NCBI GenBank assembly: GCA_002469895.1
Contig: DKOA01000064.1
Coordinates: 14,177-41,434 of the forward strand
Source: Opitutia bacterium UBA7374
GTDB lineage: Bacteria > Verrucomicrobiota > Verrucomicrobiia > Opitutales > Coraliomargaritaceae
Reading direction: 5' to 3'
Length of the DNA: 27,258 bases
A program made the position numbers and the translations under genes. Shown one piece after another: positions 1-7,205 of this stretch. The first letter of the stretch is position 1. The number at the start of each line of letters is the position of its first letter. The notes under the pieces were generated by a model. The model had not been told where the DNA came from. It saw nothing but the letters and a program-made list of their open reading frames with translations, and did not search any database.

Positions 1-1355
1 CCCTCCCCGGGCGTACTGCTGACATGGACACGACCGCCCATCGCCTCCGCCAAACTCTTACAAATAGCTAATCCGAGTCCGGTGCCCCCATATTGACGAG
101 TTGTTGAGCTGTCCGCCTGAGAAAAAGGATTAAAGAGCCGTTGAATCTGCTCCTCGCTGATGCCGATACCCGTGTCAGCAACTTCAAATTCGATCTCACA
201 CATGCCACCGGGCTCCCAGACATTTTCACAGTTTGCTCGCAAACATACCCGACCCTCGCTGGTAAACTTAACCGCATTGGATAAGAGATTACTCAGCACC
301 TGCCGTATGCGGGTCTCGTCTCCAAGAACCATTCGGGGCACGTCCTCGTCAATCTCCAAGCTGAATTCGATTCCCTTCTTTAGCGCCTCTACCTGGAAAA
401 TCTCGGACGACTCGGTCAATAAATCCGGCAGATGTATCGGTTGCGTCTCGATCTCAAGATGCCCTGATTCAATCTTTGAAAAATCCAGAATGTCGTTAAT
501 CAGTGCCATCAGGGTATTGCCGCTGGTATGCAGACTTTCGATGTAGTCCTTCTGTTCTTCGTTCAGGTCGGTCTGGGAAAGCAGATCGATGAATCCAATG
601 ACCCCGTTTAAGGGGGTCCGTATCTCATGACTCATTGTCGCAAGAAAGCGGCTCTTCGCCTGATTAGCCGAGTCTGCCTCTCTGGCAGATGATTTTGCCT
701 GTTCAATCACTTGGCTCAAGCGTGCATTAATCACCTCCAGCTCAGCGCGAGCCGACTCCGCATCCTCCATGATGCTCATGGCTATTCTTCGACCGTTGCG
801 AAGTTGTTTTGTCCGGCGAAGCAGGTCTGAATTACTCGACTGTAGTTCCTTTTCCGCCCGCTTCCAGCGCAGCTCCGACTCGGTACGTTCCCGCAAGGTA
901 CGACTGACATCGGCAAATACACCCCCAAACTCCTTCAAATCAAATGACTGTCGATTCACCCCGGATCCGTCCAATCCGTAATCACGGATGTGCGCTTCCA
1001 ATCGCTTCAGGTCCACACCAACAAGATGCGATGCATAGCGGGACACCAGAATAGGCACCAGTATAGCCAGCGACAAAACGCCGACCGCAACCGAGATGTC
1101 CTGATACAACTGACGATTCAAATCCTCGAGCTGCTCTGTGCGCATGATTTCATACTCCCGAATAGAGCCGCCTTGTGTGCCTTTGATCTGCCAAATCAAT
1201 TGATTGACCGCATCAATACGAGACGCCCGCTCATCGGCATAGGCGAAGATTTTAACCGACAAAAGCCATCCCACAACAGCCACAACAGTCAAGATCATGG
1301 GCACGCCCGAATAGAGTAGGAGAGCGCGAGAAATCGACTTTGGTGGGGGCCTCAT
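1..1355 (-). CDS. Sensor histidine kinase (partial, runs off left edge)
   Basis: Reading the minus strand from an ATG at 1355 gives 451 codons with no stop up to the window edge, so the C-terminus is missing. Residues about 12-34 and 88-106 are hydrophobic and flank a short, probably periplasmic stretch. A long helical, coiled-coil-prone region (about 150-230) follows. The HisKA H-box reads FLATMSHEIRTPLNGVIG with the phospho-acceptor His243; the HATPase N-box is NLLSNAVKFT (356-365), G1 is DTGIG (394-398) and G2 is GGTGLGLAICK (423-433). This is a complete transmitter core; by family knowledge it autophosphorylates and passes phosphate to a response regulator. A receiver domain could follow beyond the edge (hybrid kinase) but is not visible. 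The start lies one base after the stop of the PAS protein gene (TAA-T-ATG), which indicates translational coupling. It is the last visible gene of the nadD operon. Confidence 0.93.
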   Translation of the reverse strand, partial: MRPPPKSISRALLLYSGVPMILTVVAVVGWLLSVKIFAYADERASRIDAVNQLIWQIKGTQGGSIREYEIMRTEQLEDLNRQLYQDISVAVGVLSLAILVPILVSRYASHLVGVDLKRLEAHIRDYGLDGSGVNRQSFDLKEFGGVFADVSRTLRERTESELRWKRAEKELQSSNSDLLRRTKQLRNGRRIAMSIMEDAESARAELEVINARLSQVIEQAKSSAREADSANQAKSRFLATMSHEIRTPLNGVIGFIDLLSQTDLNEEQKDYIESLHTSGNTLMALINDILDFSKIESGHLEIETQPIHLPDLLTESSEIFQVEALKKGIEFSLEIDEDVPRMVLGDETRIRQVLSNLLSNAVKFTSEGRVCLRANCENVWEPGGMCEIEFEVADTGIGISEEQIQRLFNPFSQADSSTTRQYGGTGLGLAICKSLAEAMGGRVHVSSTPGE

Positions 1356-1356
1356 A

Positions 1357-2157
1357 TTAACTCTGCGTTTTTTGCTGCGTCAGTTCCTGTATCCGTTTGT
1401 CCGTCGTCGCTGAATCAATCTCGTAACTCGGCGCTCGGCGCAACTCGATCATCAGTTGATTGACTTCAGACTTCAGTTCCAGAATCCGGCTCTCCCGGCG
1501 CATCATCATTTTCCGGAAGACCTCCATTTCCTCTGCACGTTCGGCAAATTCATGGTCACTCGATACTTCACCTACATCCGGCACAAAAACCAATTCAACA
1601 ACTGAACCTTCTTCAAGTACCCAACCATTGACCAACAAGTTCAGCGCCCGCCCTTCAGAATCGATGCAGGCAAGCGTTATCGATTTACTCGTCGAAGAAT
1701 CCCCCAAGTGGGCCTCCAGTGCATCCATCTGGGCCGTCTTTACTTTCAATAAGGCCGCTAAGCGCGTACCTACGAGCTTCGTTTCCAAATCCATTCCGAG
1801 CAGATTATAGAATCCACGACTGGCTCTGCGTACTGTCCAATCGACTATCTCCACGGTCAATACAGCGACCGGTGATGCGGCATAAATATAATCCAGCCGA
1901 CGGGCGATTTCATCGACCTCAGCAGCATGTGTTAGAGCAACCTCACGCGCCACCCGAAGCTGCCGTTTGCGACGCATAAAGAGGCAAAAGACAGCCACCG
2001 GCAATGGAATCGAGGTGAGCAGTGCCAGCCAAAGAGCGAGCCCAAGACAAATCAGCGCCAGAGAGCCCACCAGCAAGGCAATCGCGCCCAACAGAATGGC
2101 ATAAGTTACATCCCGGAAAGCCGCGCTTTCAGGGGTCTCTGTACTATTTTCAGTCAA
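1357..2157 (-). CDS. Membrane-anchored PAS-domain sensor protein
   Basis: The product is 266 residues. Residues 17-60 form two closely spaced hydrophobic segments, followed by a basic RRKRQLR turn, so the rest should be cytoplasmic. Residues about 88-194 have the pattern of a PAS domain (YIYAASPVAVLTVE...GFYNLLG...LVGTRLAALL). The C-terminal helix (about 202-240) contains RRESRILELKSEVNQLM, resembling the linker that normally joins PAS to a kinase, but no kinase domain follows. The start codon is TTG: the in-frame codons between it and the rsfS stop (18 bases upstream) include no ATG, GTG or other TTG. The gene is one base from the histidine kinase start, so I infer that it supplies a sensory input to that kinase. 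The ligand is unknown. An internal ATG start is less likely because it would remove the membrane segments. Confidence 0.8.
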   Translation of the reverse strand: MTENSTETPESAAFRDVTYAILLGAIALLVGSLALICLGLALWLALLTSIPLPVAVFCLFMRRKRQLRVAREVALTHAAEVDEIARRLDYIYAASPVAVLTVEIVDWTVRRASRGFYNLLGMDLETKLVGTRLAALLKVKTAQMDALEAHLGDSSTSKSITLACIDSEGRALNLLVNGWVLEEGSVVELVFVPDVGEVSSDHEFAERAEEMEVFRKMMMRRESRILELKSEVNQLMIELRRAPSYEIDSATTDKRIQELTQQKTQS

Positions 2158-2175
2158 ATCCGGTAGTTGGATATC

Positions 2176-2541
2176 TTATAATTCGACAACGTTCGCGTCC
2201 TTCCACAAGTGATCGAGCCGATAGAGTTCTCGAACCGGCTCCGTCTGGAGGTGCACCATAAAGTCAAAAGCATCGACAACAATCCAGCCACTACCCACTT
2301 CACGATCCTGCCCAATCAACTGGACTCCATTTGCTTTCAGGGCCACATCCAAGCCCGCTTTCATTGCTTTCAGGTGCGGATCGGATGTTCCCGTGGCCAA
2401 AACCAAAAAATTTGTAATGGAAGAGGCTTTCCCGACATCGAGGATGCGAATATCCTCTGCCTTCTTCTCTTCTAACGCTTCTACGGCAAAGCGGATTTCG
2501 CTCAGGGTTGATTGTGAATTTTTTAAGTCGGTAGCAGGCAT
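2176..2541 (-). CDS. rsfS: Ribosome silencing factor RsfS
   Basis: A 121-residue protein with the RsfS/Iojap/C7orf30 signatures: LDVGKASSITNFLVLATGTSDPH at about 35-57, SGWIVVDAFDFMVHL at about 84-98, and the C-terminal REL-YRLDHLW-DA segment. Family members bind ribosomal protein L14 (uL14) and block subunit joining, lowering translation in starvation or stationary phase. The length is usual for the family. It lies 15 bases downstream of nadD, the common bacterial arrangement, and is followed in the same frame by the PAS protein gene. No good Shine-Dalgarno motif precedes the ATG. Confidence 0.95.
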   Translation of the reverse strand: MPATDLKNSQSTLSEIRFAVEALEEKKAEDIRILDVGKASSITNFLVLATGTSDPHLKAMKAGLDVALKANGVQLIGQDREVGSGWIVVDAFDFMVHLQTEPVRELYRLDHLWKDANVVEL

Positions 2542-2556
2542 GTGTCGGATATCTCG

Positions 2557-3168
2557 TTATAGATAAAGATTATTGGACAAAATAAAAGCCTCAACTGCAG
2601 GATCCACCATCCCCTGAATCGAACGACCGGAAGCCAATAGCTGTCGTATCCGACTTGCGCTTTCGGGCAATTCTGGAGCCGCCACTAAAGAGTGGCGTAT
2701 CTTCGGCCATTGACTCGGCTCCAGAGGATATCCGGGGCGGGCCAAAACCAGAAATTCGACCATGGCCGATAATTCTTCAATCTGTTTCCAATCCGGTAGC
2801 CTTGCCCAATGATCCGCCCCAAGGATCCAAAACAAGCGGGCCTTGGGATACCGCGTCCGAAAATGAGCGGCCGTATCTACCGAATAACTGATCCCTCCGC
2901 GTTCCAATTCCCAGGCATCCACAGAAAACGCCGCTTCCCCTTCCGTCGCGGCATGGAGCATGGCAAGTCGTTGCGCATCAGTAGCCACCGGGCCGACCGA
3001 CTTGTGCGGCGAAGAAGCGGCCGGCAAAAAGATCACTGCATCTAATTCCGCACCGGCAAGAGCCGCCTGGGCCACTGCGAGGTGGGCCGCATGTACCGGA
3101 TCAAAGACACCGCCGTAGAGCGCGATCTTTCGCATCTTATCATCCATTTTAACAGATAGCTTTGACAT
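2557..3168 (-). CDS. nadD: Nicotinate-nucleotide adenylyltransferase NadD
   Basis: NadD joins nicotinate mononucleotide and ATP to give deamido-NAD, the penultimate step of NAD synthesis. The nucleotidyltransferase signature GGVFDPVHAAHL lies near the N-terminus, and the C-terminal ASRIRQLLASGRSIQGMVDP matches the ISSTxIR motif region of the family. The length (203 residues) is normal. Three in-frame ATGs are possible: 3168 (used here), 3147 and 3135. The last gives MRKIALYGGVFDP, closest to typical NadD N-termini (192 residues), so the true start is uncertain; none has a strong Shine-Dalgarno motif. It is the first gene of the minus-strand operon nadD-rsfS-PAS-kinase and is divergent from the exoD-like gene. 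The NAD gene nadA lies nearby on the other strand. Confidence 0.95.
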   Translation of the reverse strand: MSKLSVKMDDKMRKIALYGGVFDPVHAAHLAVAQAALAGAELDAVIFLPAASSPHKSVGPVATDAQRLAMLHAATEGEAAFSVDAWELERGGISYSVDTAAHFRTRYPKARLFWILGADHWARLPDWKQIEELSAMVEFLVLARPGYPLEPSQWPKIRHSLVAAPELPESASRIRQLLASGRSIQGMVDPAVEAFILSNNLYL

Positions 3169-3241
3169 TTTCGCTTCAGTTTATCTTTGACCTGCAGCAC
3201 ACGCTACAGAATAGATTTGCGGCAATTCAGCCAAGCGCAAG

Positions 3242-3907
3242 ATGCAAACCAAGTCCACGGAAACCCGACCCCAAAGCTTAGCCTCCACTCTGGAGCAATG
3301 CCTCGGGCCATCCGATGCCTCCGATGCACCGGATACCGGCCCTTCCATCGGCGAACTCTGTCAGGCCATTGGCGAAAAAAGCTTTGGTCTGCTCCTCATT
3401 ATCTTTTCACTTCCCAGCGCCCTACCCCTGCCCGCGCCGGGTTACAGCACCCCCTTTGGTATCGCACTCGCCCTCCTGGCCCTGCAAATGCTTTTCGGGC
3501 GTCGCACCCTGTGGTTGCCCAAAAAACTGGAACAACTGCGCCTCCCGCCAAAACTGGCGAAAAAAATGGTCGAGGCAGCAAGCCGATTCCTCCGTAGCCT
3601 AGAAAAATGGATTAAGCCCAGGCATCAATGGATCCAATCACGCGGAGGACAAGCTGCCATGGGGCTGCTTATCGTCCTCATGTCTGCCTTAATGATCCTG
3701 CCAGTCCCCTTAACCAATACCTTTCCAGCCATGGTCATCTTCCTCGTCGGTGTAGGCCTCTCTGAAGAAGATGGGCTCCTTGCTATTCTCGCATTCGCCA
3801 TCGGGCTCGCTGCGCTCGCCCTCTACGGAGCCATCATATACCTGCTCATCACGGAGGGGCCGCAAGCCATCGACGCGCTGAAGGAATGGGCTCAGCAACT
3901 TTTCTGA
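3242..3907 (+). CDS. ExoD-family membrane protein (exopolysaccharide synthesis-related)
   Basis: A 221-residue protein with the ExoD (PF06055) pattern: a polar N-terminus, SIGELCQAIGEKSFGLLLI at about 35-53, then the conserved SLPSALPLPAPGYSTPFGI, a first hydrophobic block to about 85, a basic linker (LPKKLEQLRLPPKLAKKM), and a second hydrophobic block from about 140 containing ILPVPLTNTFPAM and a final membrane segment. Family members were first described as needed for exopolysaccharide production and alkaline tolerance in rhizobia; the biochemical role is not settled. The gene is divergent from nadD, with 73 bases between the starts. Its link with the sugar-nucleotide gene at 6148-7104 and the PEP-CTERM protein at the right end is only thematic. 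Confidence 0.88.
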   Translation: MQTKSTETRPQSLASTLEQCLGPSDASDAPDTGPSIGELCQAIGEKSFGLLLIIFSLPSALPLPAPGYSTPFGIALALLALQMLFGRRTLWLPKKLEQLRLPPKLAKKMVEAASRFLRSLEKWIKPRHQWIQSRGGQAAMGLLIVLMSALMILPVPLTNTFPAMVIFLVGVGLSEEDGLLAILAFAIGLAALALYGAIIYLLITEGPQAIDALKEWAQQLF

Positions 3908-3921
3908 GCTCGGGCCGCTGC

Positions 3922-3949
3922 TTGACTTGCCTAGGCGCACTGTAAAGAT
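3922..3949 (+). promoter_or_regulatory. Possible sigma-70-type promoter for nadA
   Basis: TTGACT at 3922-3927 is followed after 15-16 bases by a weak -10-like TAAAGA/AAAGAT (3943-3949), about 28 bases before the nadA ATG. The -35 box is good and the -10 match poor. It lies in the only intergenic space between the exoD-like gene and nadA. No riboswitch-like structure fits in this 69-base gap. Confidence 0.3.
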
Positions 3950-3976
3950 GTCGAAGAATCTCCGATAAAACAACAT

Positions 3977-4963
3977 ATGGCAGCTGCAATTCTAAATTAT
4001 GAACCGATGGTCTTTCCCCCGAAAAAGGGAAAAACCGATAGGCTCACATCCATTCAGGAAGAGATCCTTACCCTGAAAAAGGAACGAAATGCCGTCATCC
4101 TCGCGCACAACTACCAAATCGATGCCATCCAGCAGGTCGCTGACTATGTCGGCGACTCACTCGGTCTGGCCTACCGTGCAGAAGCAGCCGACGCCGATTG
4201 CATCGTCTTCTGCGGCGTTCACTTTATGGCAGAAACTGCTAAGATCGTGAATCCCGGCAAAACTGTGCTGCTCCCTGATATGGCCGCCGGTTGCTCCCTT
4301 TCCGACTCCTGCCCTGCTGAAAAACTGGCGGCTTACAAGGCGGCCAACCCGGACGTCTACGTGGTCGCCTATATCAATTGCTCAGCTGCGGTAAAAGCGC
4401 TCTCCGATGTTATCTGTACCAGCGGAAACGCGGTTAATATTGTCAACCAGATCCCGCCTGACCGCGAGATCCTCTTTGTTCCCGATCAGAACCTCGGCCA
4501 ATGGGTATCCAAACAGAGCGGAAGAGCCATGCAGCTGTGGCCCGGTTCCTGTTACGCCCATGTTCTTTTCACCCAACAGGCCATCGAGAAAATGCGCCTT
4601 ACCTTCCCCGATGCCCAAGTCGTCGCACACCCGGAGTGCGTCGAGGCGGTTCGTGACAATGCCGACGAAGTATGCAGTACGGAAAAGATGGTCGCCTTCT
4701 GTCGGGATAGCCCTGCTGATAGCTTCATCGTTGTGACCGAGCCAGGCATGATCCACCGGCTGCAACGCGAAGTCCCCGAAAAAACCTTTATTGCCGGCCC
4801 CACCGATACCTGCGCCTGCAATGAATGCCGCTACATGAAAATGAATACGATCGAAAAACTGCGCGACTGCCTGAAAGACATGCGTCCGCACATCGAGATG
4901 GACGAAGCAGTTCGTTTACAGGCCTACCAGCCGATCAAGCGCATGCTGGAGTGGAGCCTTTGA
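3977..4963 (+). CDS. nadA: Quinolinate synthase NadA
   Basis: A 328-residue protein. NadA condenses iminoaspartate with dihydroxyacetone phosphate to quinolinate, using an oxygen-sensitive [4Fe-4S] cluster. Family motifs are clear: VILAHNYQ (40-47), DYVGDSLGL, FCGVHFMAETAKI (78-90), LLPDMAAGCSLSDSCP (98-113), CTSGNA (147-152), and the C-terminal GPTDTCACNEC (274-284) followed by YMKMNT. The likely cluster ligands are C106, C192 (in WPGSCYAH) and one of the C279/C281/C284 group, by analogy with characterised NadA. The stop codon overlaps the start of the MFS gene. No nadB or nadC is in the window, but nadD lies just upstream on the opposite strand. No Shine-Dalgarno motif is seen before the ATG. 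Confidence 0.96.
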   Translation: MAAAILNYEPMVFPPKKGKTDRLTSIQEEILTLKKERNAVILAHNYQIDAIQQVADYVGDSLGLAYRAEAADADCIVFCGVHFMAETAKIVNPGKTVLLPDMAAGCSLSDSCPAEKLAAYKAANPDVYVVAYINCSAAVKALSDVICTSGNAVNIVNQIPPDREILFVPDQNLGQWVSKQSGRAMQLWPGSCYAHVLFTQQAIEKMRLTFPDAQVVAHPECVEAVRDNADEVCSTEKMVAFCRDSPADSFIVVTEPGMIHRLQREVPEKTFIAGPTDTCACNECRYMKMNTIEKLRDCLKDMRPHIEMDEAVRLQAYQPIKRMLEWSL

Positions 4964-6180
4964 AATCGGCATCCGCTGCCGCCGAGGCAACTTTTGTCCG
5001 CGAGAAACTGCGGGGGCCCTTTATGGGCATCCTCGAGGCCGGTTGGCAAGCCGTCCCCCTACTAGTCGCCATCCGTTACTTTGATGCCCCGGAAACAATA
5101 AAAGCCTTCATCGCCGGAGCCGGCCCCATCGGTTTTCTACTGACCCCGCTGACCCTCTATCTGGCCGCCTGTTCACGGGCAAAACCATCCCTAATCGGAG
5201 CGCTTCTTTTTGTCCTCGCGGGCATCCTCATTGCCGGCGCCGGCTTGGCCCAAAGCCTGCTCACTTTCGCACTCTGTATCATCGCCAGCCAAATGGTATC
5301 GGTGCAATCCGGCCCGCTCATGGTTCAGGTCTATACGACCAACTATCCGGCCGACCAGCGCGGGCAAAGAGTCGCTACGCCGCTTGTACTTATCGCACTC
5401 GGAGCCATCGTCTTTTCCTGGATGGCCGGAGAGCTGCTCGATCTCGACATTGCCAACTACCGATGGATCTTTGCCATCATGACCGCGGCTGCCCTGCTTT
5501 CCGCAGCGATCCTGCAGGGAATACCAAGTTCACCGCTGAGCACCCAAAACGTAGGCAACCCCTGGCAAAACTTCAGCCTCGTCTGGAAAGACCGCTTTTT
5601 CGGCTATCTGCTCTTCAGTTGGATGCTCCTCGGGCTGGGTAACCTCATCGCCCTGCCCATCCGGCTCGAATACCTCGCCAATCCGGATTACGGCATCGAC
5701 GCCTCCAACAAGACCATCGCCATACTCATGATTCTCGTTCCCTTTGCAGCCCGCATGGCAAGTACCCATCTTTGGGGTCGGCTTTTTGACCGGATGCACT
5801 TCGTCACCACCCGCAACCTACTCAACCTCTGCTTCTTAGCCAGCATCGGCCTCTTCTTCTTCACCACAAACTTGATACTTCTCGGCGTAGCCATGGCCTT
5901 TCAGGGAATTGCCATGGGCGGCGGTAAGATCTTCTGGGGACTTTGGGTGACGAAGATCGCGCCACCCGAAAAAACCTCCTCCTACATGAGTATTCACATG
6001 GCGCTGACCGGCCTGCGCGGCACCCTCGCCCCCTTTATCGGCTACTGGATTCTCAGTGGAGGACGACCGGAAACCGTCGCCCTCGTCGGCATGGCCCTCG
6101 TCGCCGCAGCCATCGTATTATTCGAACAGATTCGACGCCACCCGAGACTAGCCCTCGACCGCAGCGTCGTCGCTGAGTAA
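4960..6180 (+). CDS. MFS-type transporter, translationally coupled to nadA
   Basis: The frame stays open upstream inside nadA, but the sensible start is the TTG at 4960, which shares bases with the nadA stop (TTGA). It has the clearest Shine-Dalgarno stretch on the left side, GGAGTGGAG at 4948-4956. This gives 406 residues with about 12 hydrophobic segments, starting at MGILEAGWQAVPLLVAIRYF and ending with a short basic tail. There is a central loop near residue 190, and the repeated small-residue and basic loop patterns (for example YPADQRGQR, LWGRLFDRMHF) fit the major facilitator superfamily. The substrate cannot be read from the sequence. Coupling to nadA raises the possibility of a pyridine or NAD-precursor substrate, which is inference only. 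The last 33 bases overlap the 3' end of the convergent decarboxylase gene. Confidence 0.85.
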   Translation: MKSASAAAEATFVREKLRGPFMGILEAGWQAVPLLVAIRYFDAPETIKAFIAGAGPIGFLLTPLTLYLAACSRAKPSLIGALLFVLAGILIAGAGLAQSLLTFALCIIASQMVSVQSGPLMVQVYTTNYPADQRGQRVATPLVLIALGAIVFSWMAGELLDLDIANYRWIFAIMTAAALLSAAILQGIPSSPLSTQNVGNPWQNFSLVWKDRFFGYLLFSWMLLGLGNLIALPIRLEYLANPDYGIDASNKTIAILMILVPFAARMASTHLWGRLFDRMHFVTTRNLLNLCFLASIGLFFFTTNLILLGVAMAFQGIAMGGGKIFWGLWVTKIAPPEKTSSYMSIHMALTGLRGTLAPFIGYWILSGGRPETVALVGMALVAAAIVLFEQIRRHPRLALDRSVVAE

Positions 6181-7104
6181 CTGATCGAAGTACTCGATCG
6201 TTGGCTTGAGGCCTTCTTCCAGAGTAATGGTCGGTTCCCAGCCAAGCTTTTGCTGAGCAATGGTAATGTCCGGTTGACGCTGTTGCGGATCGTCCGAGGG
6301 GAGTTCTTGGTGAACAATTTTTGAATTGCTGCCGGTCTGGGCGATGACTTTTTCCGCCAGCTCGAGAATGGTGAACTCACCGGGGTTGCCGATATTGACC
6401 GGCCCGGTCAATTCATCCTGATTCATCAGACGATCAAAGCCATCGATCAAATCCGAGTAGTAACAGAAGGAGCGGGTTTGCTGCCCCTCACCGTAGACTG
6501 TGATGTCCTCACCGCGCAGGGCCTGCACAATAAAATTGGAGACCACTCGACCATCGTCCGGGCACATCCGCGGACCGTAAGTATTAAAGATACGAACGAT
6601 CCGGATATCGACATTGTTTTGCCGATGGTAGTCCATAAAGAGAGTCTCCGCACAGCGCTTCCCTTCATCGTAGCAAGAGCGGATCCCGATCGGGTTGACA
6701 TTCCCCCAGTAGCTTTCCGGTTGCGGATGTACTTCCGGATCCGGATCGCCATAGACCTCGGAGGTAGACGCCTGAAAAACCCGGGCACCGGTACGTTTGG
6801 CCAGACCCAGGCAATTAATCGCTCCCATGACCGAGGTCTTGATCGTTTTGATCGGGTTGTGCTGGTAATGCACGGGTGAAGCGGGACAAGCCAAATTATA
6901 GATTTGATCGACCTCCAGTTTAAACGGATCAATCACATCGTGGCGCATCAGTTCAAAATGCGGATGCCCCAGCAAATGCGCGATGTTACGCTTTCGACCG
7001 GTGAAATAGTTATCCAGACAGACCACCTCGTGACCCTGATTGATAAAACGATAGCAGAGATGACTGCCGAGAAATCCGGCACCTCCAGTTATAAGAATTC
7101 TCAT
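6148..7104 (-). CDS. UDP-glucuronate decarboxylase (UDP-xylose synthase type, SDR family)
   Basis: From the ATG at 7104 the product is 318 residues, starting MRILITGGAGFLGSHL, the NAD-binding GxxGxxG site of extended SDR enzymes; the open frame upstream of this ATG is not conserved-looking and is ignored. The catalytic set is visible: STSEVYG (113-119, with S/T and E116), then Y145 and K149 in SCYDEGKRCAE. Bacterial Uxs hallmarks include NLACPASPVHYQ (70-81), RIFNTYGPRM, GEGQQTRSFCYYSDLIDG and NIGNPGEFTILELA. The enzyme converts UDP-glucuronate to UDP-xylose with bound NAD, feeding xylose or related sugars into polysaccharide. It converges on the MFS gene with a 33-base tail overlap and is divergent from the helicase gene, with 101 bases between starts. 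Confidence 0.94.
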   Translation of the reverse strand: MRILITGGAGFLGSHLCYRFINQGHEVVCLDNYFTGRKRNIAHLLGHPHFELMRHDVIDPFKLEVDQIYNLACPASPVHYQHNPIKTIKTSVMGAINCLGLAKRTGARVFQASTSEVYGDPDPEVHPQPESYWGNVNPIGIRSCYDEGKRCAETLFMDYHRQNNVDIRIVRIFNTYGPRMCPDDGRVVSNFIVQALRGEDITVYGEGQQTRSFCYYSDLIDGFDRLMNQDELTGPVNIGNPGEFTILELAEKVIAQTGSNSKIVHQELPSDDPQQRQPDITIAQQKLGWEPTITLEEGLKPTIEYFDQLLSDDAAVEG

Positions 7105-7205
7105 GATGTAGAAGTCGGGTTGCGCTTTAGAAAAAAACGTAGCAAATACTGCTGAAGGATAAATGAAAACTACAATCTCTGCAAATATCCTGCAACCATA
7201 CCGGT

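Noticed and set aside
3908..3976. NAD-type riboswitch ahead of nadA
   Set aside because: The 69-base gap is too short and shows no paired structure beyond a possible promoter.
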